From Candidatus Zixiibacteriota bacterium (GTDB taxonomy: Bacteria; Zixibacteria; MSB-5A5; DSPP01), in the NCBI GenBank assembly GCA_022614805.1, contig JAKEHY010000008.1, positions 1 to 64,000 of the forward strand: a DNA stretch of 64,000 nucleotides, in the 5' to 3' direction. Both the position numbers and the translations under genes were made by a program. This document shows, piece by piece, positions 26,899 through 35,983 of the stretch. Within the stretch, counting starts at the first letter, position 1. Each line of letters begins with the position of its first letter. Below the pieces are notes generated by a model. The model searched no databases and was not told where the DNA came from. It saw nothing but the letters and a program-made list of their open reading frames with translations.

Positions 26899-27082
26899 TT
26901 ACACGGCAGCGGCCGGTCGTCAAAGATATTCACCAAAAACCAAACTATATCGGCTGCCGAAGGTCGTCCGTCGCAGTTCATATCAGCTTCGGAAGCGTCG
27001 AAGATTTCAAACTGTCGCTCCAGAAAGACCCAATTTAAAAGCTCAATTACATCTTCAACCCTGCGGAGACCATCTCGGTCTA
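26895..27082 (-). other. Out-of-frame dockerin module of the upstream secreted protein
   Basis: In the -1 frame relative to the large protein encoded at 27080-29875, this stretch encodes a complete two-repeat dockerin: GDLDRDGLRRVEDVIELLN, then DMNCDGRPSAADIVWFLVN, ending RPLPCN. The two intact paralogues have the same module in frame directly after FPKG. The reading frame is lost in the AAGGGGATT stretch near 27083-27091, where one base is missing, so the upstream gene stops at TAG just before the module. Confidence 0.85.
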
Positions 27083-29875
27083 AATCCCCTTGGGAAAATT
27101 TTCCTGAACCCCCAAATCGGTCAACGCTTGACGGAAAGCCTTTTTGGAGGAATCTTCGTTCATATAATACAGCGGGAAGTTGAACCATACAAAACCGCCG
27201 CCAGTGGCTGGGTCTAAATGCTTTTTGGCCACCGTTTGGCCGTGCTTGGGGTCGGAGCCGCCTAAAATTGAACCGAACGTGTAAAGGTCTTCCAAAGGAT
27301 AGCGGTTAGTCAGGTAATTGATATTCGGCACGGTGGGATATTGGTAGTGCCGGTCCGAAGGGATGCTCCGTACAAAAAGGTTCACTTTGAGCGATTCGGC
27401 AAACATTACTGGATAGGGAGGCTGGTTGGGTGCTGCAAATAGAAAGCTATTGGCAAGCAAGGAACTGTCGATAGGATAAACCGGGGAAAAGAAAAGGCAA
27501 TCAAAGCCAAATACATTTCTCGTCGTATCCCAGATGGGCTGTGTGATGCCAAGCAAAAAGCTTGAGTAATCACACAGGGAAAAACTTGAATTCACATTGA
27601 CGGGTGCCCAGTGACCATCTATTATCAGTTTTCCTCCCGCTTTCAAGTAATCGACAAACAACGAGAGAAAAGAGGGATTATCGGCAATAGGGGTTACTAA
27701 TTCAGAGGAATGTGCTACAATAACTGGATTGCGGGAAACAAAGGCCGGGTCGACATTAAGTCCGAAATAATAATCCTCGCTCAAATTCAGCATATCAAAA
27801 TCAAAGCGTCGCAGCAACCGAGAGTGAAAACGGAGCAAGGAGTCACGGGCTGCAACTTCTGAACCAAATCGCATTATTATGTAACTGGTACGATCCACCA
27901 AGAGTGCTTTATTCCCGAAGACAAACCGCATGGCTCGAACGGTGTCAGAAAATGAGCTTTCTAGGCCAAAGGTATCCACGGCCGTTACCAGATACCAAAA
28001 TCGCTGGCCGGCTATGAAACCCGGATCTACATAAACGGTATCGCTTGTATTGACAGAATCTAATAGCGAAAAGACGAAGGGGCCAGGGATTGGAGCGCTG
28101 TAAATTCTAAAACGCAAAAGGTCTCCTTCCAGCGGATGTTTCCAGGAAAGATAAATATTGCCGAATTTGTCCGACCAGTCGGTCAGGTTGGTGGGTGCTC
28201 TTGGACGGCCGGGGATGGCCGGGCCAATTCTTCCGCCTAAGGGTCCGTCAATATCAGAGATAGATACGGTAGAAAATTTGTACCAATAATTTTGGTTTTC
28301 TACCAACGGAGAATCATCATAGATAGTGTCTATGACTGGAGTTGCGTTTACTATAACATAGGTTCCGTTGGAATCGGTGGAGCGGTAAATGTTAAAGCCA
28401 TTTTCCAGGTCCGAGAGTTGGGGAAAAAAGAGGCGGAGGGTGGAACTGTCAAATTCGGTGAATCGAACGTTAACGGGTGGGCCCAGCACCAGATTTTGAA
28501 ATCCGGTATTCCACAGGCTTTCAGCCAACAGAACATTATGAATTAAGCTGCCAAAGCGAAGTCCGCGCAAGTACTGGTTGATTCTTGCAGAATCGAGATA
28601 ATTGGAAGACGTAAAGCCCAGATTGTTAGCGAAATTGGCTGGGCTAATGTGTAAATTTATTCCCGGTGCAGCGGCAAAGACCAAAACCAGAGTATCGCCG
28701 GGCGGCAAGTCAAATGAGCCATACGAGAAAAGATAGCGGGCATCAAAGCCATTGGCTATATCAATGGCTGCAGACTGTGGTGAAAGTGGAGGCAGCCAGC
28801 CCTCGGAAGACTGGTTTATTACGCTCCTTACTTGTGGGTAGTCGATTTCCCCGTTGGAAAGGTAATAATACTTCATTGCGTCCCCTTCTGGCTGACCGCG
28901 GCCTCCGGATTGATTTAAGCGTCCTGGTGCTTTTTGTGGCCCCCAATCCAGTGCTACTGTCCCATTCGGCGTCCACCAGTTGAAACTCTTTTTTGTGACT
29001 GGTTGAGAAGAGCCGATGAGTTTGACTCCGGTCACAGCAGTAGCGCTGGTGGAGCGAAAAGAGCCAGCCGAAGGGTCACCATCGTTATCCCAGACAAAAG
29101 CAATGTCCCCTTGGAGTGGGGTGCCCGGTATCAAGCTGGAATCTACAAAACCTGCCAAGTCATCAACGAAGTAGCTTGAGGTATTGAAGTGTCCGACGTC
29201 CGCATCCATAAAGAGCCCGAAGTAAAGGCTTTCAATTGCATTCGTACCGATGTTTTGCATTTGGAGGTAAATGATTGCAAAAGAATCGGCTCCGGCGGCG
29301 GGGCGGAAGACAAAGCTTTTCTGCAGAAAAGAAAAATTCAGCGGTCGGTGAAGGCGGGCATCGTCCGGATCTCCGTCAACGAATGCCGGGTCGGTCAGAG
29401 TATCGGTATAGTTGAAAATGATTTCCTGTGCTCCGCCTCCGATTTTTTTAGCCGTGATTTCAGCCGGGTTTGAAGAAGGATTGATCTCGTAAAGACCAAG
29501 CCAGCCATCGGTGCCTGTGGAAACCAAAGTATCTCCCGCAACAATACCACCCACCCAGAAAGCGCCTTGAAATAGATATTCAATTTTTGAGTTCAATGGA
29601 AATTCGAAAGAAACCGTAAGAAGGCTGTCGAAGGAATCGCGGAGATATAGATTGCCTTGGTTTCCGAGAAGCCCATAGTTCGTTACAGTAAGCCCGAATG
29701 TATTGTTGCGATGGGTGCCTTGTTTGGTGATGGGAACGCCCGATGACGATATTGCAGATGAATGGCTTCGGGATGGGTCCCTTTTAGAAGGGACAGCAAG
29801 GGCTTGAGAAAAAGAAAGAAGACAAGCGCTTAAAATTGCGGCCCAACGCTTGTGCAGCCTCTCATAGAAGAACAT
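27080..29875 (-). CDS. Large secreted modular protein, dockerin frameshifted off
   Basis: A 931-residue protein with a signal peptide (about 1-27) after GGAGAATTTT. Residues 30-470 are a beta-rich module unlike the other two paralogues: it resembles the exported T9SS-type N-terminal regions with NNTFGLTVTNYGLLG. Residues 470-655 hold two fibronectin III-like units (LEDNGF to PRAPTNLTDW). Residues 660-925 match the C-terminal domain of both paralogues, with LLVDRTSY, AGGKLIIDGHW and GGGFVWFNFPLYYM. It ends at FPKGI through a one-base deletion; the dockerin lies out of frame downstream. The defect could be a sequencing error, a real mutation or, less likely, frameshifting. Confidence 0.8.
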   Translation of the reverse strand: MFFYERLHKRWAAILSACLLSFSQALAVPSKRDPSRSHSSAISSSGVPITKQGTHRNNTFGLTVTNYGLLGNQGNLYLRDSFDSLLTVSFEFPLNSKIEYLFQGAFWVGGIVAGDTLVSTGTDGWLGLYEINPSSNPAEITAKKIGGGAQEIIFNYTDTLTDPAFVDGDPDDARLHRPLNFSFLQKSFVFRPAAGADSFAIIYLQMQNIGTNAIESLYFGLFMDADVGHFNTSSYFVDDLAGFVDSSLIPGTPLQGDIAFVWDNDGDPSAGSFRSTSATAVTGVKLIGSSQPVTKKSFNWWTPNGTVALDWGPQKAPGRLNQSGGRGQPEGDAMKYYYLSNGEIDYPQVRSVINQSSEGWLPPLSPQSAAIDIANGFDARYLFSYGSFDLPPGDTLVLVFAAAPGINLHISPANFANNLGFTSSNYLDSARINQYLRGLRFGSLIHNVLLAESLWNTGFQNLVLGPPVNVRFTEFDSSTLRLFFPQLSDLENGFNIYRSTDSNGTYVIVNATPVIDTIYDDSPLVENQNYWYKFSTVSISDIDGPLGGRIGPAIPGRPRAPTNLTDWSDKFGNIYLSWKHPLEGDLLRFRIYSAPIPGPFVFSLLDSVNTSDTVYVDPGFIAGQRFWYLVTAVDTFGLESSFSDTVRAMRFVFGNKALLVDRTSYIIMRFGSEVAARDSLLRFHSRLLRRFDFDMLNLSEDYYFGLNVDPAFVSRNPVIVAHSSELVTPIADNPSFLSLFVDYLKAGGKLIIDGHWAPVNVNSSFSLCDYSSFLLGITQPIWDTTRNVFGFDCLFFSPVYPIDSSLLANSFLFAAPNQPPYPVMFAESLKVNLFVRSIPSDRHYQYPTVPNINYLTNRYPLEDLYTFGSILGGSDPKHGQTVAKKHLDPATGGGFVWFNFPLYYMNEDSSKKAFRQALTDLGVQENFPKGI

Positions 29876-29975
29876 AAAATTCTCCTTTCCCGCCGAGCGA
29901 GCCCTGCCTCCCTTGCCTCCGAGAGAGTACGTGTCCTTAAATTAGCCCTTCTGGTTTTGGGTTGTCAAGTCCTGT

Positions 29976-32633
29976 TTAGTTGCACGGCAGCGGCCGGTCG
30001 TCAAAGTAATTCGCCAAAAACCAAACTATATCGGCCCCCGAAGGTCGCCCATCGCAGTTCAAATCTGCCTCCGCGGCGTCGAAGACCGGGAAAGGGATTC
30101 CCACAAAGATATAATTTATGAGGTAGGCAATGTCCGGAAAATCCCTGCTTCCGTTATGGTTCAGGTCTCCTTTCGGGAAGCTCTCCGGAATTATCTCCAG
30201 AACGCCCAAATCGGTCAGCGCTTGGCGAAAGGCTTTTTTGGCGGAGTCCTCCCGCATAAAAAACAGCGGAAAGTGAAACCAGACAAAGCCGCCGCCGTTG
30301 GGGTCGATATGTTTTTTTGCCACCGGTTGTCCATCTTTTGGGTCAAAGTTGCCTAAAATTGAGCCAAAAGCGTAAAGGTCTTCGGCGGAATTCCGGTTGT
30401 CCAAATAGCCCACATTGGGAACGGTGGGGTACTGGTACTGGGTGCGGCCGCCGGTTGTATAGGCAAACCGGACCACCCGAAGGGAGTCGGCAGAAAGATT
30501 GGGATAGGAGGAATTCAAAGACCGGGCGGAAAGAAAGCTGTGGGCCTCCAGGCTGCTGTCATAGGGATACAGTATCCGGGGATAGGTCAGACAGTCGAAA
30601 CCGAAAGCGCTGCGGACGCTGTCCCAAATAGCGGTGGTGGCGTTGGGCAAAAAAGTTGAATTGAAGGCGCAGAGGTGGTCGGTCGTGCCGTTGAAAAGGG
30701 GCCAGTGTCCCTCCATCACCAGCTTCCCCCCGGCTTTCAGGTAATCGATAAAAAAGGATAAAAAAGAGGGGTTGTCGTCCCGGGCGGTGGTGATAAGCTC
30801 GGAGGAGTGCAAAACGATGGCCGGATGGCGGGATACAAAAGCCGGGCCGACGGCAAATCGCACCTCGCAGTCGTTCAGTTCGAGCGTATCGAAATCCCAG
30901 CGGCGCAAAAGCCGGCTGTGGAAAGCCAAAAGCGAATCCTGGGCCGCAAAAAAATTTTTGAGGTGGGGCAGGCAGTAGGCAGTCCGGTCCACCAGCAGGA
31001 TTTTGGAGCCGAAAACCATGCGCATCGTTTTCACCGCGGGAGACAAAGGGCTGGAATAACCCAGCGAATTTACGGCCGCAACACGGTAGGAAAAGCGTTC
31101 CCCCGGATTGGAGCCGAGATCCACATAAGTACTTTCGTCGGGGCCCACGGAAGCTATAAGCGAAAAGTTGACCGTGTCAGTCAAGGAGGTGCGGTACACG
31201 CGGAAGCCGGTGAGGTTGGCGTCTGGCGGGTGCTGCCAGGAAAGATGGATGTTGCCGAGTCCGTCCGGGCGGGCATTTAAGTTCTGCGGCGTGCCGGGCA
31301 GAAAAGAAGTGGGCTTCAGCCGGATGGTGCCCAGGTCGATGGTGTCGTTGAAGACAGCCGCCACGCTTACGGTTTCCGGAATGAAGCTGGGAAGGAAAAA
31401 TTCCAGGTCATACGACCCGGAATCGGTGTGGAGTAAAAAATTTCCAGACGGGTCGGTCTTGGTCCGGAAGGAAGTTCCGAGCAGGCGAAGGGTGACATCC
31501 GAGAGTAGTTGGCCGGAAAGAGAGTCCGTCACCGTCCCAATAAGCCGGCCGGCGCGGGCGCCGTTGAAGTGCAAAAGAGACATTCCGGCCGGACCGGAGT
31601 AGTTGGAGGCCAGAAGGTTTCCGGAAGGGAAGTAGGGGAAAAAATCCCAGCAGCCGGCGTAGCCGATAGAACTATCGTTGGGGCTTGTGTCATAATGCCC
31701 TACTTCCACCGGTTGAACGGGATCTTCGATGTCCAGAATAACGACACCATCCGCATAGTAAGCGACATATAGGAAATTTCCTTTGACTTGTACGTTGTGG
31801 ATGATGGAAGGCCGTCCGGGCGGCATCCATTCCGCCACCTGCAAGGGATTGGCGGGGTCGTGGATGTCCCAAACGCGCAGGTGGCCGCTGCCCGGTATTT
31901 CGTCGGTCGTGAAAAGATATTTTCCATCCTCGCTGATCCAGCAGTTGTGGGTGAAGGCGTTGGGATAGAGGATGTCGGCAATTCTTATGGGGAGACTTTT
32001 GTCGCGAATATCCACGATGGAAAAACCGCTGGACAAGAAGGCGATGTAGGCCGTGTCCCCATTCACGTAGCTATCGTGGGATTGCCAGTAGTTTTGACTG
32101 GGTCTGGAGGTCATATACTCTCCCACTTGAATGGGATTGAGCGGCTCGGCAATGTCAATGATGCGCCAACTGTAGGGAGAGTTTCCGTTCATCCCCAGAT
32201 AGGCATAGTGGCCGTCGATATGAACGGTGTGGGCGCCTCCCAGATTGCTCGTGGTCACATACTCCAAAACGGTAAAGGCGCTGTCCGGATTGGTCATATC
32301 GATTATTTGCAAGCCCACACCGCCTTGGTTGACAGCCAGCGCATAGTGCGAATAAGGGCGAACCTGCTTCAAGTCGGTGCCGCGGGCCAGTACGCTCGGT
32401 TTGCGCACCGGATTGCGGGGGTCGGTAACGTCCCAGATTTCGAGTCGGTTGCCGGCACAAATTAAAGCGTATTCATTTCCGTTTGCATCCACATATCCCC
32501 AGCAACCACGGGTGCCGGAAATCGCCGTATCCGAGAGTAATCCGATGTTGAAATTTGGGCGGGCCAAAACGTCCGAAGCCGTTAAAAAGAGGAAAAACGT
32601 CAGAAGCAGAAATTTTGATTTTCGAGCTGGCAT
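29976..32633 (-). CDS. Choice-of-anchor-B-type secreted protein with dockerin
   Basis: An 885-residue exported protein. The signal peptide (about 1-25) starts at ATG 32633; a longer reading adds 23 residues with no conserved content. Residues 30-355 are the LVIVD/choice-of-anchor-B beta-propeller (repeats such as RIIDIAEPLNPIQVGEY and RVWDIHDPANPLQVAEW, with AHTVHIDGHYAYLGMNG). Then come a carboxypeptidase-regulatory-like unit (about 360-440), a fibronectin III unit (450-545), the shared GGKLVMEGHW domain (555-810) and a C-terminal dockerin (about 825-885, GDLNHNGSRD and DLNCDGRPSG). It is probably surface-bound or secreted; ligands are unknown. Confidence 0.85.
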   Translation of the reverse strand: MPARKSKFLLLTFFLFLTASDVLARPNFNIGLLSDTAISGTRGCWGYVDANGNEYALICAGNRLEIWDVTDPRNPVRKPSVLARGTDLKQVRPYSHYALAVNQGGVGLQIIDMTNPDSAFTVLEYVTTSNLGGAHTVHIDGHYAYLGMNGNSPYSWRIIDIAEPLNPIQVGEYMTSRPSQNYWQSHDSYVNGDTAYIAFLSSGFSIVDIRDKSLPIRIADILYPNAFTHNCWISEDGKYLFTTDEIPGSGHLRVWDIHDPANPLQVAEWMPPGRPSIIHNVQVKGNFLYVAYYADGVVILDIEDPVQPVEVGHYDTSPNDSSIGYAGCWDFFPYFPSGNLLASNYSGPAGMSLLHFNGARAGRLIGTVTDSLSGQLLSDVTLRLLGTSFRTKTDPSGNFLLHTDSGSYDLEFFLPSFIPETVSVAAVFNDTIDLGTIRLKPTSFLPGTPQNLNARPDGLGNIHLSWQHPPDANLTGFRVYRTSLTDTVNFSLIASVGPDESTYVDLGSNPGERFSYRVAAVNSLGYSSPLSPAVKTMRMVFGSKILLVDRTAYCLPHLKNFFAAQDSLLAFHSRLLRRWDFDTLELNDCEVRFAVGPAFVSRHPAIVLHSSELITTARDDNPSFLSFFIDYLKAGGKLVMEGHWPLFNGTTDHLCAFNSTFLPNATTAIWDSVRSAFGFDCLTYPRILYPYDSSLEAHSFLSARSLNSSYPNLSADSLRVVRFAYTTGGRTQYQYPTVPNVGYLDNRNSAEDLYAFGSILGNFDPKDGQPVAKKHIDPNGGGFVWFHFPLFFMREDSAKKAFRQALTDLGVLEIIPESFPKGDLNHNGSRDFPDIAYLINYIFVGIPFPVFDAAEADLNCDGRPSGADIVWFLANYFDDRPLPCN

Positions 32634-32692
32634 TGCATGGCACCTGTCAGATGGTGGTTTTGGTTTAAATGGGCACGCCCGCCTGGGAACGG

Positions 32693-35383
32693 TTAATCGC
32701 ATGGAAGGGGTTGACCGTGATAAATGGCGTATAATAAGGTCACCACGTCGGCCGCGGAGGCTCGGCTGTCACAGTTAAAGTCGGCTTCGTCGGCGTCAAA
32801 GAAAGGGAATTGCTGCCCCAGAAAGACCCAGTTTAGAAGCACAATGACATCCTTCACCCAAGGGATTCCATCCCGGTCCAAGTCTCCTTTCGGAAAGTCT
32901 TCTGCCACCCCCAAATCGGCCAAGGCCCGGCGGATGGCGACCTTGGCGGAGTCCTCCTGCATATAGTAAAGGGGGAAGTTGAACCAGACGAAGCCGCCGC
33001 CGGAGGCAGGGTTAAGATGTTTTTTGGCCACCGTTTGTCCCTCTTTCGGGTCGTTTCCGGGGGAGAAGGAGCCGAAGCTGTATAAATCTTCGGCCGGGTT
33101 TCGATTGGCGAGGTATCCGATAACTGGAACGGTAGGGTAGCCGTAGGAGATGTTATTGGAAATAAATGCTTTTACCCCGGCGGCGGCACGGCTGGAATCA
33201 GCCGTCAGCAGCGGATAACCGGCTTGTTCGGGTTGGGCAAAAAGAAAGGAGCGGTTGACCAAGCTGTCGTCGAACGGCAAATAACGCGGGAAAAAGATGC
33301 AGTCGAAGCCAAATACGCTGCGCAGAGTGTCCCAGATTTCCGAACTTGCCAAAAAAGGGGGGTCGCTTGGGGCACATTTCAAGAAAGAAGAGGTGTTTGT
33401 TCCCTTGACCCAGTGGCCATCCATCACCAGTTTTCCGCCGGCTTTGAAAAAGTCCGTGAAGTAAGAAAGAAAAGTCGGATTGTCGTTGCTGTTGAAGGGG
33501 CGCAGTTCGGCGGAATGAACGAAAACAGCCCGGTTTTGCGCCATAAAGTTTGGGGGGATTCCAGTAGGAAGCGAGAATGATTCGTCTTTCAGATTCAGCG
33601 TATCGAAGTCGTAGCGGCGCAAGGCCCGAAAGTAGAAGTCTTGAATGGTATCCCGGAAAAAGGGATAGACCGTCGTAACCGGCTGGCCGGTGCGATTGAC
33701 CAAAAGCAGCTTTGGCCCAAACACAAAGCGCATCGATTTTACAACAGGGGAAAGGAAGCTTTCAAACAACGGATTGACGCTGGCGACCCGGTAGAAGTGC
33801 CGCTCCCCGGCTATTGCTCCGAGGTCCGTATAACTGGTTTCAGCCACACTCACCGAATCGAACAGTGAAAACGTGATGGTATCCGTAAGCGGGGTTCGGT
33901 AAATGCGGAAGGACACCAAGTCGGCGTCGGGCGGTCTCTGCCAGAAAAGCTGAATGTTGCCGCCGTCGGCGGGAATGGCCGTAAAGCCTTGGGGAGTGGT
34001 AGGGAGGAAGGAAGTTGGAATTAATTTCACCGTGTCAACTTCAGTTGTGTCATTAAATACCGCCGCTACGCTTACGGTTTCCGGGCGGAAATTGGGCAGG
34101 GAAAACTCCAATTGAACGGTTCCCCCTTCCGTTCGAATGACATAGTTCCCGGAGGAATCGGTTTTGGTTTGACGGGGGAGGCCGACGAAACGGACGTTGA
34201 CGTCCGGCAGCGAGTCGCCGGTTTCCCAGTTTACCACCTTTCCCGAGAGCTTGCCAGCCTTCGTTTGATTGAAGCGCAGAAGCGACATCCCGGCCGGGCC
34301 GGAAACGTTGGAAGCCAGCAAAGTTCCCGAGGGAAAGTAGGGAAAAAAGTCCCAACAGCCGGCGTAACTGCCGCTGGGGGGCGCATCAGGAGCGGTATCG
34401 TAGTGGCCCACCTCGACCGGCTGGGTCGGGTCTTCGATGTCCAAAATCACGACCCCATCGGCGTAATAGGAAGCATAAAGAAAATCCCCTTTGACCTGCA
34501 CGTTGTGGATGATGGAGGCGATACCCGGCGGAGACCATTCGGCAACCTGCACGGGGCTGGAGGGGTTGCGGATATCCCAGACCCGCAGGTGGCCGCCAGG
34601 CTCTTCGTCAGTCGTGAAAAGATATTGGTGGTCTTCGGTCGGCCAGCAGTTGTGGGTGAAAGCGCCCGGATAGCAGACGTCCGCTATTTTCACAGGCACT
34701 GGTTGTTCTCTCAAATCAACGATGGAAAACCCCAACCCGAGGAAAGCAATGTAGCCGGTATCGTTTTTAACGTAGCTGTCGTGGGATTGGGGTGTGGACC
34801 CACCGCAGCCAGACGTGCTCAAATAATCTCCCACCTTTACGGGCAAAAGCGGGTCTACCAGCGATATAACGTACCATTCGTTATCCCAGCCGTTCATTCC
34901 CAAATAGGCGGAATCCCCTTCGATATGAATGGTGTGGGCGCCATTAGGAAGGGTGCGGCCGACGGGCGTCGTATCCGGCCAGACGGCCACGGTTTTGGCT
35001 GATTCGGGCTTGGAGACATCGATAATTTGCATGGCGGCCCGGCGAGCGCCCCCGTTCTGGTTTACGGCTATGACGTAGTTTTTATACGGACGGACCTGTT
35101 TTAAGTCGGCTGGAAATCCGTCTCCCGCGGTCGGCACGGGATTTTTCCGTTGGGGATTGGCCGGGTTGGTGACATCCCAAATCTCCAGATGGTCAAATGC
35201 ACAGATTAGGGCATATTCGTTTCCAAAGGAATCGACGTAGCCCCAGCAGCCGCGGGTATTGGCAATGTTCCGGAAGAAAAGCAAATCAACGTTGAAGTTC
35301 GGACGGGATAGGACGGGGGAAGCGGAAAAGAGGATTGTTGCAAGAAAGAAAAAACTACCGGCGAGGCGGCCAAGAATAATCAC
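32693..35383 (-). CDS. Choice-of-anchor-B-type secreted protein with dockerin (paralogue)
   Basis: An 896-residue paralogue of the downstream gene with the same order: signal peptide, anchor-B propeller (about 30-360), carboxypeptidase-regulatory-like unit (about 370-450), fibronectin III (455-550), the GGKLVMDGHW domain (560-825) and dockerin (about 835-896, GDLDRDGIPW and DFNCDSRASA). I chose GTG 35383 because AAAGGA lies 7 nt upstream and it gives a clean signal peptide (IILGRLAGSFFFLATILF). The gene is followed 59 nt later by the next paralogue, giving a three-gene tandem family. Confidence 0.85.
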   Translation of the reverse strand: MIILGRLAGSFFFLATILFSASPVLSRPNFNVDLLFFRNIANTRGCWGYVDSFGNEYALICAFDHLEIWDVTNPANPQRKNPVPTAGDGFPADLKQVRPYKNYVIAVNQNGGARRAAMQIIDVSKPESAKTVAVWPDTTPVGRTLPNGAHTIHIEGDSAYLGMNGWDNEWYVISLVDPLLPVKVGDYLSTSGCGGSTPQSHDSYVKNDTGYIAFLGLGFSIVDLREQPVPVKIADVCYPGAFTHNCWPTEDHQYLFTTDEEPGGHLRVWDIRNPSSPVQVAEWSPPGIASIIHNVQVKGDFLYASYYADGVVILDIEDPTQPVEVGHYDTAPDAPPSGSYAGCWDFFPYFPSGTLLASNVSGPAGMSLLRFNQTKAGKLSGKVVNWETGDSLPDVNVRFVGLPRQTKTDSSGNYVIRTEGGTVQLEFSLPNFRPETVSVAAVFNDTTEVDTVKLIPTSFLPTTPQGFTAIPADGGNIQLFWQRPPDADLVSFRIYRTPLTDTITFSLFDSVSVAETSYTDLGAIAGERHFYRVASVNPLFESFLSPVVKSMRFVFGPKLLLVNRTGQPVTTVYPFFRDTIQDFYFRALRRYDFDTLNLKDESFSLPTGIPPNFMAQNRAVFVHSAELRPFNSNDNPTFLSYFTDFFKAGGKLVMDGHWVKGTNTSSFLKCAPSDPPFLASSEIWDTLRSVFGFDCIFFPRYLPFDDSLVNRSFLFAQPEQAGYPLLTADSSRAAAGVKAFISNNISYGYPTVPVIGYLANRNPAEDLYSFGSFSPGNDPKEGQTVAKKHLNPASGGGFVWFNFPLYYMQEDSAKVAIRRALADLGVAEDFPKGDLDRDGIPWVKDVIVLLNWVFLGQQFPFFDADEADFNCDSRASAADVVTLLYAIYHGQPLPCD

Positions 35384-35492
35384 AGCTGTCCTTTCATCCT
35401 TTTTGGCGAGAATCCGAACGAACCCTACCAACCGCCTCTGGAAACAAAGTTAAGCGTTTTACGGCCCCCGTCAAGCCTTTAATTTTCCAGTC

Positions 35493-35521
35493 TTGACAGA
35501 GGGGGAAATAAAGGATAGATT
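35493..35521 (+). promoter_or_regulatory. Sigma70-type promoter of rplU
   Basis: TTGACA at 35493-35498, a 17-nt spacer and TAGATT at 35516-35521. The start codon is 24 nt further on behind an ACGGAGGA ribosome-binding site, so this mRNA has a leader, unlike several others here. Confidence 0.65.
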
Positions 35522-35545
35522 GAGGGGCTTCAAAACGGAGGATTT

Positions 35546-35860
35546 GTGTACGCATTAGTGGAAATTGGCGGGTTGCAGTTCCGGCTGGAAGAAGGGGAAA
35601 AAATCAAAGTCCCCAAGCTGGAAGCCGCCCCGCAGGATACAATTGAAATAGACAAGGTGATGCTCCTTTCGGGCGAGAAGGGAGTTGTAGTCGGGCGGCC
35701 TTACGTGGAGGGGGCTAAAGTCAAAGCGACAGTCACCGATGTGGGGAAAGACCCGAAAGTCATCGTTTTCAAGTTCAAACGTCGCACCAAATACCGCCGC
35801 AAACGGGGCCACCGGCAGGATTTCACCCAGTTGGCCATCGACAAGATTGTTTGGCCGTAG
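35546..35860 (+). CDS. rplU: 50S ribosomal protein L21
   Basis: A 104-residue ribosomal protein that binds 23S rRNA domain I. The full family pattern is present from YALVEIGGLQFRLEEG through KFKRRTKYRRKRGHRQ. Translation starts at GTG 35546 after ACGGAGGA. The usual partner rpmA (L27) is missing: a terminator follows directly and the next gene is an E2 acyltransferase. Confidence 0.97.
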   Translation: MYALVEIGGLQFRLEEGEKIKVPKLEAAPQDTIEIDKVMLLSGEKGVVVGRPYVEGAKVKATVTDVGKDPKVIVFKFKRRTKYRRKRGHRQDFTQLAIDKIVWP

Positions 35861-35883
35861 TGGATTAGACCTTCGCACGCGTG

Positions 35884-35909
35884 AAAGGCCGGGAATCCCC
35901 GGCCTTTTT
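35884..35909 (+). terminator. Rho-independent terminator after rplU
   Basis: An AAAGGCCGGG/CCCGGCCTTT stem with a 4-nt loop and T-rich end, 23 nt after the rplU stop. Confidence 0.88.
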
Positions 35910-35983
35910 ACTATTGCCTTGCCCGTTCGAATCTTTATCTTTGGATGACAAAGTTTAAGCGTGCGTAGAAAGGAAGGAATTTA

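Noticed and set aside
27083-27091. Programmed -1 frameshift in the first modular paralogue
   Set aside because: Only the A-site GGG can re-pair after a -1 shift; the P-site AAG would slip to CAA with mismatches, and no downstream pseudoknot is obvious. A one-base deletion is simpler. Kept as an open alternative in the findings.
31788-32465. Plus-strand frames within the modular secreted genes
   Set aside because: Antisense shadows of the anchor-B propeller repeats; the repeats make long frames in all phases.
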